From UBA11872 sp965198285 (lineage in GTDB: Bacteria; Chloroflexota; UBA11872): a stretch of DNA of 64,000 nt. The notes beneath the pieces are model-generated. The model had not been told where the DNA came from. It was given only the letters and a program-made list of their open reading frames with translations, and made no database searches. The position numbers and the translations under genes were made by a program. The stretch is from positions 3,162,001-3,226,000 of the forward strand of contig OZ240251.1 of assembly GCA_965198285.1 (NCBI GenBank), in the 5' to 3' direction. How positions within the stretch are numbered: the first letter of the stretch is position 1; every line of letters starts with the position of its first letter. Positions 17,153 to 25,904 of this stretch are shown here, one piece after another.

Positions 17153-18235
17153 TTAGCGCAGCGGCGGTGCGTAGATCTGACCACCCTTGGGGCAGTCCGT
17201 GCACGGGGCGTTGGCCCAGAGCGCGTTGCGACCACCCTCGCGCGGGAGGTCGATACCGCCCGGACCGAGGTTGCGGTTGTAGATCTCACCGTAGTTGCCC
17301 ACGGACGTGATCACGTCCTGCATGAAGGTCTCGCTCAGGCCGAGGTCCTCCTGACCGAAGCTGCCCTCGGTGCCCAGGAGTCGCTTGGCCTTGACGTTGT
17401 CGCCAGCTGCCATCTGCGCCACGTTTCCGCTGTTGATCCCGTACGCCTCGGCGTAGATCAGACCGGCAACAACGGTCTTGACGATGTCGAACCACTGCTC
17501 GTCACCGTGCGGGACGACCGGGCCCAGCGGCTCCTCGGAGATGGTCTCCGGAAGAATCACGTGGTCCTGCGGGTTCGACAGGCCGCTGCGCAGCGCGGCC
17601 AACTGCGAGCGGTCATTGGTAAAGACATCGCACTGGCCTTCCTGATACGCCCCAAGCACCACGTCCGTGTCTTCGAACACCTGGGGGTTGTACTCCAGGT
17701 TGTTCTGGCGGAAGAAATCGGCCATGTTCAACTCGGTCGTGGTACCGGCGGTCACGCAGACCGAGGCGCCGCCCAACTCGAGTGCCGAGGAGACGCCCAG
17801 ATCTCTGGGAACCATGAAGCCCTGACCGTCGTAGAAGGTCGTGTGGACGTAGTTGCCCCACTGCGCGTCGCGGGAGGTCGTCCACGTGACAGTGCGGACC
17901 AGGAGGTCTACGTCACCGGACTGGATGGTGGGACCACGCTCGGCCGCGGTGATGAACTCGATTTTGATGGCCTCGGGGTTACCCAGCACGGCCGTGGCGA
18001 CGGCGCGGCACAGGTCGATGTCAAAGCCAACGTTGCGGCCGGCCGCGTCAAGCGAACCATAGCCCGGCACGTCGTTACGGCTTGCGCAGATGAGGGTGCC
18101 GCGCTCTTTGACGGCCGCGAGGCGGTTGACGACTTCAGGCGCCTCTTCTTCTCCACAGGCCGCGATCGCGGCGATCGCTAGCGCCAGGGCCACTACAACC
18201 AGCCCTAGCCTCAGAAATGTCCGAATCCGCCCCAT
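17153..18235 (-). CDS. aapJ: Amino-acid ABC transporter substrate-binding lipoprotein (AapJ-like)
   Basis: 360 residues. The lipoprotein signal has positively charged MGRIRTFLR, a hydrophobic core and lipobox IAAC (Cys27). The mature part is an SBP family 3 protein: RGTLICASRNDVPGYGSLD, GFDIDLCRAVATAVLGNP, then DLLVRTVTWTTSRDAQWG, VCVTAGTTTELNMADFF and FTNDRSQLAALRSGL. It captures polar amino acids outside the membrane for the AapQMP transporter. ATG 18235 is preceded by GGGAGG; the longer frame to 18460 has no signal and was rejected. It is the first gene of the operon, so the promoter should lie upstream of 18235. Confidence 0.9.
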   Translation of the reverse strand: MGRIRTFLRLGLVVVALALAIAAIAACGEEEAPEVVNRLAAVKERGTLICASRNDVPGYGSLDAAGRNVGFDIDLCRAVATAVLGNPEAIKIEFITAAERGPTIQSGDVDLLVRTVTWTTSRDAQWGNYVHTTFYDGQGFMVPRDLGVSSALELGGASVCVTAGTTTELNMADFFRQNNLEYNPQVFEDTDVVLGAYQEGQCDVFTNDRSQLAALRSGLSNPQDHVILPETISEEPLGPVVPHGDEQWFDIVKTVVAGLIYAEAYGINSGNVAQMAAGDNVKAKRLLGTEGSFGQEDLGLSETFMQDVITSVGNYGEIYNRNLGPGGIDLPREGGRNALWANAPCTDCPKGGQIYAPPLR

Positions 18236-18384
18236 ACATTCCTCCCGCTCAGCCGTGTGGCTGCCATCGGCACACGGTTTGCGAGTGTGCCCGAAGCCTG
18301 TGGCGGGTGCAATTCCTTTGGGGCCTATCGGGTTTGACGCACGCAGGTTCGGCGCCGCCACGCGCACGTGGGCAGTAGCGAGGC

Positions 18385-19089
18385 TTAGCCGTCGATTACG
18401 CCGACCAATGCACCCTTTTCGACCATGTTGTCCCAGTGGCCGCGGAAGGTGGCGTTCCACTCAGCGGTGCCCGCGTGCAGCATCATTTCCTCGAAGTGGT
18501 GCGGGAACACCACGACGCCGTCGCAGCCAGCTCGAAGCGCCACGTCGGCTGCGAGCCAGTTGCGAATGATCCCGCCCAGCACGTACGGCTGATTGGCGCG
18601 ACCGCGCACGATCTGCACGATGTCGCTGACAATGGCTCGGGCGTCGGCGCCGGAGTCGATCAGCGGTCCCACGAACGGCGCGATGAAGGTCGCGCCGCAC
18701 TGCACTCCCGCCACCGCCTGGCTGGCCGAGAATAGGGTGGTGACCATGGACTCGCGGCCTTTGGCCCTCATACGGGCGATGGCGCGAAAGCCCTTGCTGG
18801 TGCTGGGAATCTTCATAACGACGCGCGGCGAGAGCGCCTGGAAGGGGGCCGACGCGGCCACGATGTCCTCGGTGGTGTCGCCGTCGACTTCCACCACCAC
18901 CGGTCCGTCGTTCTCGAGTTCGAGATAGCGTTCGATCACGCCCAGCATGGGGCCGTACGTGTCGACCAGACCGTCCAGAACGATCGTGTTGGTGACGATC
19001 CCCACGGGGTTGAATTCGAGGTAGTCCTTGATGACCTCGGGATCACCCTGAAACCAGATGCCCGCCTGTCCCGGATAACCCTGCACCAT
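18385..19089 (-). CDS. Transaldolase / fructose-6-phosphate aldolase-like protein
   Basis: 234 residues, the size of the small TalC/FSA-type transaldolases. The Schiff-base lysine is in VVMKIPSTSKGFRAI (Lys93). Other family segments are GIVTNTIVLDG near the N-terminus, TTLFSASQAVAGVQCGATFIAPFVG and the phosphate-binding end region. It is expected to cleave or form C3-C3 bonds in sugar phosphates in the cytoplasm. GGGGAGG precedes ATG 19089. It follows, but is separated from, the ABC operon, and the ThuA gene lies upstream on the same strand (118 bp gap). The precise substrate is unknown. Confidence 0.8.
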   Translation of the reverse strand: MVQGYPGQAGIWFQGDPEVIKDYLEFNPVGIVTNTIVLDGLVDTYGPMLGVIERYLELENDGPVVVEVDGDTTEDIVAASAPFQALSPRVVMKIPSTSKGFRAIARMRAKGRESMVTTLFSASQAVAGVQCGATFIAPFVGPLIDSGADARAIVSDIVQIVRGRANQPYVLGGIIRNWLAADVALRAGCDGVVVFPHHFEEMMLHAGTAEWNATFRGHWDNMVEKGALVGVIDG

Positions 19090-19207
19090 TGGATCGACCT
19101 CCCCGCATCAGGCACGCCGCATCCTACGCCGAAATGCCCCAGGCGCGCGGCCGACGAGCGATACGTCGGTGATACGCCAGGCGCCGTGACTAGACGCAGG
19201 ACGGCGG

Positions 19208-19990
19208 CTAGCCCTTGGCCGCCACGTCGTCGGGGTGTCCGCTGAAGTCGGGTCCGGTGTAGCCCTCGATTTCCTCACGCGGCAAGTAGTTGCCGTAGCC
19301 GTGGTAGACCCCGCGCGGCTGCGAGCACCAGCGCACGGCGTTGCCGATGACATGCTGGACTTCGGCCTGGTGGTAGATGGGCAGGGTTTCGTGGCCGGGC
19401 CGGAAGTAGAAGATCTTGCCGTTGCCGCGGCGGAAGGTGCAGCCGCTACGGAAGACTTCGCCGCCCTGGAACCAGCTGATGAAGACCAGTTCGTCAGGTG
19501 GCGGGATATCGAAGTGCTCGCCGTACATTTCGCACTGCGGAATCTCGAAGTATTCGCCCAGGCCGGCGGCGATGGGGTGCGACGGGTCGACCACCCAGAT
19601 GCGCTCGCGTTCGTCGGCCTCGCGCCATTTCAGCCAGCAACTTGTACCCATGAGGGTCGAGAAGACCTTTGACATGTGGCCGGAATGCAAGACCACCAGG
19701 CCCATGCCCTCCCAAACGCGCCGGCGAACGCGTTCGACGATGACGTCGTCCACCTCGCCGTGGGCCATGTGGCCCCACCAGGTCAGGACGTCGGTGGCAG
19801 CCAGCACGTCGTCCGATAGGCCGTGTTCCGGCTCGTCGAGCGTGGCGGTGCGGACCTCCAGGTCAGCGTGCTTTGTCAGGGACCCTGCAATGGCGCCGTG
19901 GATGCCGTCTGGATAGATCGCGGCGATCTCTGGGCTGGTCTGTTCGTGTCGGAATTCGTTCCAGACGGTTACGCGGATGGGGTCCGCCAT
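19208..19990 (-). CDS. ThuA-family (trehalose-utilisation type) protein
   Basis: 260 residues with a class I glutamine-amidotransferase-like fold. Key segments are VTVWNEFRHEQTSPEIAAIYPDGIH, DVLTWWGHMAHGEVDD, GLVVLHSGHMSKVF and the HPIAAGL/YFEIPQCEMYGE region. ThuA proteins take part in oxidation or transport-linked catabolism of trehalose and related sugars, and often lie beside Gfo/Idh/MocA genes. ATG 19990 has AGGAG 9 nt upstream; the longer frame to 20116 was rejected. It is divergent from the RraA-like gene. Confidence 0.85.
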   Translation of the reverse strand: MADPIRVTVWNEFRHEQTSPEIAAIYPDGIHGAIAGSLTKHADLEVRTATLDEPEHGLSDDVLAATDVLTWWGHMAHGEVDDVIVERVRRRVWEGMGLVVLHSGHMSKVFSTLMGTSCWLKWREADERERIWVVDPSHPIAAGLGEYFEIPQCEMYGEHFDIPPPDELVFISWFQGGEVFRSGCTFRRGNGKIFYFRPGHETLPIYHQAEVQHVIGNAVRWCSQPRGVYHGYGNYLPREEIEGYTGPDFSGHPDDVAAKG

Positions 19991-20148
19991 TGGACGCGCT
20001 CCTAGGGAGGGCGGGTGGCCACGCTTCGAATTGCATCCTACGCGCCGTTTGCGAATCACGCGTGATTCCAGCCCGTCACCCAGCCGCCGTGCGTTGTGCC
20101 GGCGGAACCCGCACAATCGGGGCTACTCGCACTGTGGACTTCTCGCGC

Positions 20149-20922
20149 ATGGCCGACATCGAGCCTCCGATCGAGACATCCGTGGATCAGACTGCCCTCG
20201 ATGCGCTGGCCGAACTGGCGACGCCTACGGTCACGGCCGCCCTGGGCAAGTTGGGGTTTGAATTCACCTACGCAACGGGAATCAACCCGCTGGCGCCACC
20301 GGAAGGCGGCCGCATGGTGGGACGCGCGCGCACGCTGCGCTTTATTCAGAAGCGCGAGGACCTGGTGCGGGCGCAGTACGCCGACCTTGAGAGCTCACCG
20401 CACCGAGACTCATTGGAGTCGATCGAGCCGGGCGAGGTGATGGTGATTGACGCGCGCGGCTGCCTGGATGCCGCCGTGGTGGGCGACATCTTCACGCGCC
20501 GCGTGCTGGCCCGCGGCGGTCGCGGGATCGTCATCGACGGGGTGTGCCGCGACCTGACCGCTATCCGGGAGGTTGGCCTGCCGCTCTACGCTCGCGGCGT
20601 GCACGGCGACGGCATCGACCGGCGGCTGATGTCGGTGGGAAGCCAGGAGCCGGTGCAGATTGCCGAGGTTGCCGTGATGCCTAGGGACATTGTGCTGGGC
20701 GACGGCGATGGCGTGGTGGTATTGCCGCCGCACGCGGTTGAAGAAGTAATCGCCGAGGCCTCGACGCACGAGGAGTTGGAAGTCTGGATTCGGGATGAGA
20801 TCAGCGCCGGGCGCGGCAGCCTGCACACGCACTATCCCCCCAACGCCGAGGTAATGGCGGAGTTCGAAGCCTGGTTGCGGTCGCAGGGGCGCGGCCCGCT
20901 TGGGCGCGAGTTCCGGCTGTAG
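20149..20922 (+). CDS. RraA-like / HMG-aldolase family protein
   Basis: 257 residues. The RraA/HMG-CHA aldolase core is visible: LATPTVTAALGKLG, GRARTLRF and GCLDAAVVGDIFTRRVLARGGRG. The signature IVIDGVCRDLTAIREVGLPLYARG follows, where the Arg-Asp pair binds metal and oxyanion. Family members cleave 4-hydroxy-4-methyl-2-oxoglutarate-like acids or regulate RNase E; here, beside an enolase-superfamily gene, an aldolase role in acid-sugar catabolism is likelier. ATG 20149 was chosen, with GTG 20134 as an alternative. It is 16 bp upstream of the MR/MLE gene in an apparent two-gene operon. A C-terminal extension of about 30 residues follows the core. Confidence 0.82.
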   Translation: MADIEPPIETSVDQTALDALAELATPTVTAALGKLGFEFTYATGINPLAPPEGGRMVGRARTLRFIQKREDLVRAQYADLESSPHRDSLESIEPGEVMVIDARGCLDAAVVGDIFTRRVLARGGRGIVIDGVCRDLTAIREVGLPLYARGVHGDGIDRRLMSVGSQEPVQIAEVAVMPRDIVLGDGDGVVVLPPHAVEEVIAEASTHEELEVWIRDEISAGRGSLHTHYPPNAEVMAEFEAWLRSQGRGPLGREFRL

Positions 20923-20938
20923 GAAGGCACCTGCCGAC

Positions 20939-22162
20939 ATGCGCATAACCGAAGTCGAGACGTTCGTTTGTAGCTATGCCTTTCCGGAAGCCGACCGCTG
21001 GTACGCGGGTGGACGCGGCGAGCGGGAGCCGCTGGCCATGCACTTCAACGCCATCGTGCTGCGGGTGCATACGGACGAGGGAATCACCGGCCTGAGCGAG
21101 ATCATGCCCTGGTCGGACATCGACACCCGGGTACGGGCGGTGCGCGACGTGGTGCAGCCGCGGCTGGTTGGGCGTAGTCCGTTCGACGCGGACAAGCTGA
21201 CGGTCTTTGGCCCGGACCTGGACACGAACCTGGCGCTGGCGGCAGCCAACGTGGCCTGCTGGGACATCGTAGGCAAGGCCACCGACACCCCCGTCTACCG
21301 CCTGCTCGACACCGAGGGCCTGGCTCAGCCGCGCCTGCGCTGCTACGCCAGCGGTGGCGTGGGCTGGGCCTGGTTCGATCGGCCTGAGCAGCTGGTCGAC
21401 GAGGCGCTGGAACATCAGTCAAACGGTTACACGGCCATGAAGCTGCGGATTGGAACCTCATGGGCGCGCTCCGACGTTACGCCGGGCCGATTCCTGGACC
21501 TGCTGGGACGCCTGCGCGACACCGTGGGTCCCGAGTTCGAGTTGATGCTGGACGCCAATATGCGGTTCAGCCCCGACGAGGCGGACGAGGTGCTGGAACT
21601 AGCCGGCGGACTACGCGAGTTGGACTTCCGCTGGTTCGAAGACCCGATCATGCGAGCGGAGGACGATGCCTCCTACCGCGGGATCACCGCCGAGGCCACC
21701 GACGCAGATAGCGTGGCGGTTTATCGGCGGCTGCGGCAAGAGTCAGGCATGACGATCTCCGGCGCCGAGACGACCTTCGACCCGCGGGTGGTGCGTCGAC
21801 TGATCGACAGCGACGCGTTGGACATCGTGAACTTGGACGTGACTTGGGTCGGCCTGGACCAGGCCCGCCGCTTCGCCCGCTGGCTGGAAGCGCGCGGCAA
21901 GCTCTGCATCCCGCATAGCTGGACGACGGCAATTTCGTTTGCCGCCACGGCGCACTTCGTGGCCGCCATCCCCAACCGCTACACGCTGGAACACCAGACG
22001 ATTAACAATCGGCTGATGGACGACTTGGTCACCGACCCGGTGCGGCCGGTGAACGGCTACGTCACCGTCCCCGAGCGCCCGGGGCTGGGGATCGAGTTGG
22101 ATGAGGCGGCTATGGCAGGGAAATTTCAGCGGATTGACGGCGACATTCTGTCGAACGTCTAG
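20939..22162 (+). CDS. Mandelate racemase/muconate lactonizing enzyme (enolase superfamily)
   Basis: 407 residues. The N-terminal capping domain begins RITEVETFVCSYAFPEADRW and the barrel domain follows. Catalytic features seen are AMKLRIG (Lys168, Arg170), metal ligands DAN (Asp205), FEDP (Glu234) and GAET (Glu277), and the acid/base HSW (His326). This pattern fits a sugar-acid dehydratase or racemase. The 43-residue distance between the second and third ligands is longer than usual (an insertion ATDADSVAVYRRLRQES). AGGAAGG precedes ATG 20939. With the RraA-like partner it could dehydrate and then cleave a sugar acid. Confidence 0.88.
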   Translation: MRITEVETFVCSYAFPEADRWYAGGRGEREPLAMHFNAIVLRVHTDEGITGLSEIMPWSDIDTRVRAVRDVVQPRLVGRSPFDADKLTVFGPDLDTNLALAAANVACWDIVGKATDTPVYRLLDTEGLAQPRLRCYASGGVGWAWFDRPEQLVDEALEHQSNGYTAMKLRIGTSWARSDVTPGRFLDLLGRLRDTVGPEFELMLDANMRFSPDEADEVLELAGGLRELDFRWFEDPIMRAEDDASYRGITAEATDADSVAVYRRLRQESGMTISGAETTFDPRVVRRLIDSDALDIVNLDVTWVGLDQARRFARWLEARGKLCIPHSWTTAISFAATAHFVAAIPNRYTLEHQTINNRLMDDLVTDPVRPVNGYVTVPERPGLGIELDEAAMAGKFQRIDGDILSNV

Positions 22163-22192
22163 AAGTCGAGTCTGCCGGACGGTGACCGTTGG

Positions 22193-23185
22193 TTAGCCAG
22201 TTGAGCCTTGAGGTCTATCCGAGGCATCGAGCGCCAGAGCGCGCGGCTTTAGGACTTCATGGAATCTCACGAGGTTGTCGAAGAGCCATTCCTTGGCGGC
22301 TTCGCGCTGGTCAGGGCTACGAAAATCAAATTCATTCTTGACCTCAATGTAGGCACGCTTCACATTCGGAGGATTTCGCCAGTTCAAATCCACGCCCATC
22401 GCTTCTTCAATTGAATCTCGTTGCAATTCAAGCAACGAGAAGTGATCCTTGGACTTATCACCAGTTAAGACTAACTCCACGCGAGCAACAGGTCGCCCAG
22501 TTAGGAAAACAGACGAAAAATGCACCCAAGCTCTACCAATTTTGTGTACCATCCAATGTCGAGAAATCGGATTCGCGCAACGGATCTCGCTGTCGCGGGA
22601 ATTGACGAAATCCTTGTACTCATGCCAGAACTCAAGCTGCTTGCGTTTTGTTTCTGAGATCTCACGGTTTGAACCAGTCGTGGCCCGAAGCGAAGTATTC
22701 CAGTCGTTGGGCTTCGCAACCACATTGAACTTTGGTGCGATTGCCGAGTTGGCGATCTTCCAAAGCTCAATCTCAAGCCCGAAGAAGTTAACGCTTGGCT
22801 CTGTCTTTTCGTTTAGCCAGTCGAGCGCTGCGCGGTGCTCGTCGGTGAAAGGCGCCGCAATCCAGACCACTGTGACCGCGTCAAGCCCCGCTGCGTACGT
22901 CAGCAGCTGACCCAAGTGATTGTGATTCGTCCGCTCGAGCTGGTTTTCAATGAGAACGAGTGAGCCTTCAGAGGAACCATCGGCAGTGTTTCGGCAGACG
23001 ATGTCGGCGCGATAGGGGCCAACACCTGCCTCTGTCGATTCGACATCCAGCTCGAGACCGAGCGTCGCGCCAAGCAGCGTGATGTTGTCCGGCTGGGCCA
23101 GCCACGGCGTGAAGTCCTCTGGCTCGCTATGCCAGACTTGTCTCAGATCGACCGGCTCCAACCGAGCAAGATCCATCGCAGCCAT
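22193..23185 (-). CDS. DUF4268-type nuclease-fold protein
   Basis: 330 residues. The N-terminal domain looks like a PD-(D/E)XK-related fold: YRADIVCRN (Asp61), then LVLIENQLERTNHNHLGQLLTYAAGL with Glu80 and Gln82 in place of the usual E-x-K. Then VTVVWIAAPFTDEHRAALDWLN follows. The C-terminal half (from ~165) matches the DUF4268 style: KRKQLEFWHEYKDFV and DKSKDHFSLLELQRDSIEEAMG. Such proteins are common in accessory and defence-type DNA, but the function is not established. The C-terminal half is less GC-rich than its surroundings. It stands alone between unrelated sugar genes. Confidence 0.72.
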   Translation of the reverse strand: MAAMDLARLEPVDLRQVWHSEPEDFTPWLAQPDNITLLGATLGLELDVESTEAGVGPYRADIVCRNTADGSSEGSLVLIENQLERTNHNHLGQLLTYAAGLDAVTVVWIAAPFTDEHRAALDWLNEKTEPSVNFFGLEIELWKIANSAIAPKFNVVAKPNDWNTSLRATTGSNREISETKRKQLEFWHEYKDFVNSRDSEIRCANPISRHWMVHKIGRAWVHFSSVFLTGRPVARVELVLTGDKSKDHFSLLELQRDSIEEAMGVDLNWRNPPNVKRAYIEVKNEFDFRSPDQREAAKEWLFDNLVRFHEVLKPRALALDASDRPQGSTG

Positions 23186-23211
23186 TCAAAGTCTCCATAT
23201 GCGCCAGGCCA

Positions 23212-24372
23212 TCACAGCGACACCCAGGCGGCGCCTTTTTGGGAGGACTCGACGGCGCGGTAGATGAATTGCATGCCGCGGAGGCCGTCGTGGGCGGTGG
23301 GGAAGTCGTATTCATCGGTGGACATGGGGACGCCGTCGAGGTGGCGGCGGATGGCGGTGAGGGCGCCGACGTAGATCTGGGCGAAGGCTTCCAGGTAGCC
23401 CTCGGGATGGCCGGGCGGGATGCGTCCAGCCGCGGACGCGTGCGCTTCCAGGTAGCCCTGAGCGCGGCTGAAGGTCTGGCGCGGTTCGCCGATGCGCCAG
23501 ACGTCCAGGTAGTTGGGGTTTTCCTGCGCCCAACGGATGGCGCCGTGTTCGGCGTAGACGCGCAGGGTGACGCCATTTTCCTCGCCGGTAGCGATCTGGC
23601 TGGCGGTCAGCAGCCCCTTGCCGCCGCCCTGCAGGCGCAGGAGGGCGTTGACGTCTTCATCGAGCGTGCGGTCGGGCAGGAAGGTGCTGAGGTCCACGCA
23701 CATTTCGCGCACGGGGTCGCCGGTGACGTACTCCAGCAGGTTGAAGGCGTGAGTCCCGATGTCGCCGATAGTTGCGCCGATGCCGGACTGTGCGGGGTCC
23801 AGCCGCCACTCGGCCTGCCGCATGCCCAGCTTTTCGTGCGGCGTGGCCAGGAAGTCCTGCAGGTATTCCACGATGACCTTGCGTATCGGTCCCATCTGGC
23901 CCGAACGAAACATCGCGCGGGCCTGCCGGATCATGGGATGGCCGGTGTAGTTGTGGGTGAGCGCGAAGACCAGGCCGGATTCCTCGACGATCCCCACGAG
24001 CTGCTCGGACTGTTCCAGCGTGTAGGTCATTGGCTTGTCGCACACGACGTGGATGCCAGCTTCCAGAAACGCGCGGCAGATGTCGAAGTGGGAAACGTTG
24101 GGCGTGACGATGCTGACGAAGTCGATGCGCTGATCCGCGGGCAGCGCCGCCTCGGCGGCAGCCATCTCCGTGTACGAGTCGTACACCCGGCTTGGGTCCA
24201 GGTAGAGCTCGGCGCCCGTTTCCCGGTTGAGCTCCGGGTCGCGCGAGAAGACGCCGGCGACCATCTCGGCTTGCTGTTCCATGGCGACGACCATGCGATG
24301 CACCGGGCCGATGAATGATCCGGGGCCGCCGCCGACCATGCCCATCCGCAGCTTGCGGTTCCACGAGTCCAT
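23212..24372 (-). CDS. Gfo/Idh/MocA-family oxidoreductase
   Basis: 386 residues. An N-terminal Rossmann fold has GMVGGGPGSFIG (11-22), and VVCDKPMTYTLEQSEQL is the variant of the EKP motif that orients substrate and cofactor. The C-terminal beta domain includes GATIGDIGTHAFNLLEYVTG, whose aspartate and histidine are typical catalytic residues. It is a cytoplasmic NAD(P)-dependent sugar or cyclitol dehydrogenase. AAAGGA precedes ATG 24372. It is 30 bp downstream of the sugar isomerase gene, forming an operon, which suggests a joint keto-sugar/inositol-type pathway; iolD elsewhere in the window agrees with cyclitol use. Confidence 0.88.
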   Translation of the reverse strand: MDSWNRKLRMGMVGGGPGSFIGPVHRMVVAMEQQAEMVAGVFSRDPELNRETGAELYLDPSRVYDSYTEMAAAEAALPADQRIDFVSIVTPNVSHFDICRAFLEAGIHVVCDKPMTYTLEQSEQLVGIVEESGLVFALTHNYTGHPMIRQARAMFRSGQMGPIRKVIVEYLQDFLATPHEKLGMRQAEWRLDPAQSGIGATIGDIGTHAFNLLEYVTGDPVREMCVDLSTFLPDRTLDEDVNALLRLQGGGKGLLTASQIATGEENGVTLRVYAEHGAIRWAQENPNYLDVWRIGEPRQTFSRAQGYLEAHASAAGRIPPGHPEGYLEAFAQIYVGALTAIRRHLDGVPMSTDEYDFPTAHDGLRGMQFIYRAVESSQKGAAWVSL

Positions 24373-24402
24373 TAGAACTGTCCTTTCGTGTGCGGTGGGT
24401 TT

Positions 24403-25452
24403 TCAGGCCAGTCCCAGCAGTCTGCGGTTGGCTTCGGGGTCCATGTCGCCGCCGGCAAAGTCGTCAAAGGCAACATCAGCCGCGTCGATCAGGTGGCGCT
24501 GGATGAAAGGGGCGCCTTCAGCCGCGCCTTGCTCCGGGCTCTTGACGCAGCACTCCCACTCCAGCACGGCCCAGCTTCGGTAACCGGCCTCGGTGAGCAG
24601 GGTGAAGACCTGCCTGAAGTCCACCTGCCCGTCGCCCAGGGAGCGGAAGCGCCCGGCGCGACCAGTCCAGCCCTGATAGCCGCCGTAGACGCCCACCCGG
24701 CCGTCGGGCCTGAATTCGGCGTCCTTGACGTGGAAGGCCGTGATTCGATCGGCATAGCGGCGGATGAAGTCCAGGTAGTCCAACTGCTGCAATAGGAAGT
24801 GGCTGGGGTCGTAGTTGATGCAGGCGGCTTCGTTGCCGTCAGTGGCGTCCAGGAACATCTCGAACGTGGCGCCGTCGTAGATGTCGGATCCGGGATGAAG
24901 CTCGTAGGCGATGGTGACGCCGTGATCGCGCGCCATGTCCAGGATCGGCCGCCAGCGGCGGGCCAGTTCCTCAAAGGCCGTCTCAATCACGCCCGGCGGC
25001 CGCTGCGGCCAGGGGTAGACCATGTGCCAGGCGAATCCGCCGGACATGACGGGAAGCGCATTGACGCCGAGGTTGACGGAGGCCTTGATCGCCTTGCCCA
25101 GTTGGTCTGTCGCCCAGGCGGTGACCTCCGACCCCGAGAGTCTCGGCGGGTGGAAGACGGAGAACCCGTCGGCGTACGCCGGATGCATGGCCAGCACCTG
25201 GCCCTGCAAGTGCGCCGCGAGCTCTGTGACCTCAAGTCCGAGTTCGGCGAGTCCGCCGAGATATTCGTCCGCGTAGGACTTGGACTCGGCGACCTTGTCC
25301 AGGTCGATGACGCGCGGATCCCAGGTCGGGATCTGCACGCCTTTGTAGCCGAGGCCGGCAACCCAGCGGCCAATGTTCTCCAGGTTGTTGTAGGGCGGCT
25401 CGTCGCGCAGAAACTGCGCCAGCAGGATGGCAGGGCCCTTCATCGATGCCAT
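24403..25452 (-). CDS. Sugar phosphate isomerase/epimerase (xylose-isomerase-like TIM barrel)
   Basis: 349 residues, AP-endonuclease-2/IolE-like TIM barrel. Metal-binding segments are VTIAYELHPGSD (Glu), ACINYDPSHFLLQ (Asp, His), ITAFHVKDAEF (His, Asp) and the late WAVLEWEC (Glu). It interconverts sugars or keto-cyclitols in the cytoplasm. A strong AGGAGG stands 7 nt before ATG 25452. It is the first gene of the pair with the Gfo/Idh/MocA gene. The substrate is not predictable. Confidence 0.86.
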   Translation of the reverse strand: MASMKGPAILLAQFLRDEPPYNNLENIGRWVAGLGYKGVQIPTWDPRVIDLDKVAESKSYADEYLGGLAELGLEVTELAAHLQGQVLAMHPAYADGFSVFHPPRLSGSEVTAWATDQLGKAIKASVNLGVNALPVMSGGFAWHMVYPWPQRPPGVIETAFEELARRWRPILDMARDHGVTIAYELHPGSDIYDGATFEMFLDATDGNEAACINYDPSHFLLQQLDYLDFIRRYADRITAFHVKDAEFRPDGRVGVYGGYQGWTGRAGRFRSLGDGQVDFRQVFTLLTEAGYRSWAVLEWECCVKSPEQGAAEGAPFIQRHLIDAADVAFDDFAGGDMDPEANRRLLGLA

Positions 25453-25688
25453 GCGGGCCTCCTTCGGCTAGGGTCCCTCGTCTCCACGCTTGGAATCAGG
25501 TGTACGGGACCCGTGCGGCACGGGGTGGCCGCAGTGTGAAGAACCATGGCCCCGGCTTCAAGTGAGCGCCCCGGCTCCGGTACCGACTGTGCCCTGACCT
25601 CGACGCGGCGGGTTCCCGCTTGTACGGTACGCGACGGTCTTGGGCCCTCGGCCGCCGCGAACGGTGCGACCTCGCTACTCTGGTTCCA

Positions 25689-25889
25689 ATGTCAATCTCA
25701 GGCTTTTGGCTCGTGATCGGTTTGCTGGCCCTTTGCGAAACCGCCATCGTCGTCACCGCTCTGCGCATGCGGGTGCGGCCGATCGCGTCGCGCAGCGTCG
25801 TGGGCGGGCGGCCGGCCGAAGTCGTCTGGACGCTGCTTCCGGCGCTGCTGCTGGGTGCGCTGGCCCTTCTGTCAGTGCAAGCCGGCTAG
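25689..25889 (+). CDS. Small membrane protein resembling the cytochrome oxidase subunit II helix region
   Basis: 66 residues from ATG 25689. Two hydrophobic helices (ISGFWLVIGLLALCETAIVV and WTLLPALLLGALALLSVQ) are separated by a basic loop ending GRPAEVV. The second helix with its preceding E-x-x-W-T-x-x-P resembles the EIxWTxxP segment of COX2 membrane hairpins, but no copper domain follows. It is 15 bp upstream of ctaA, in the same direction, so it probably belongs to the oxidase-assembly operon. It could be a truncated coxB or a stand-alone small subunit. Confidence 0.55.
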   Translation: MSISGFWLVIGLLALCETAIVVTALRMRVRPIASRSVVGGRPAEVVWTLLPALLLGALALLSVQAG

Positions 25890-25904
25890 ATAACGAACGA
25901 TTCC

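Noticed and set aside
17144..18181. 345-codon plus-strand frame across the binding-protein gene
   Set aside because: Antisense shadow of aapJ; the peptide has no domain and the minus strand shows a clear lipoprotein.
23239..24318. 359-codon plus-strand frame
   Set aside because: Antisense of the Gfo/Idh/MocA gene, with low-complexity Gly/Val/Ala text.
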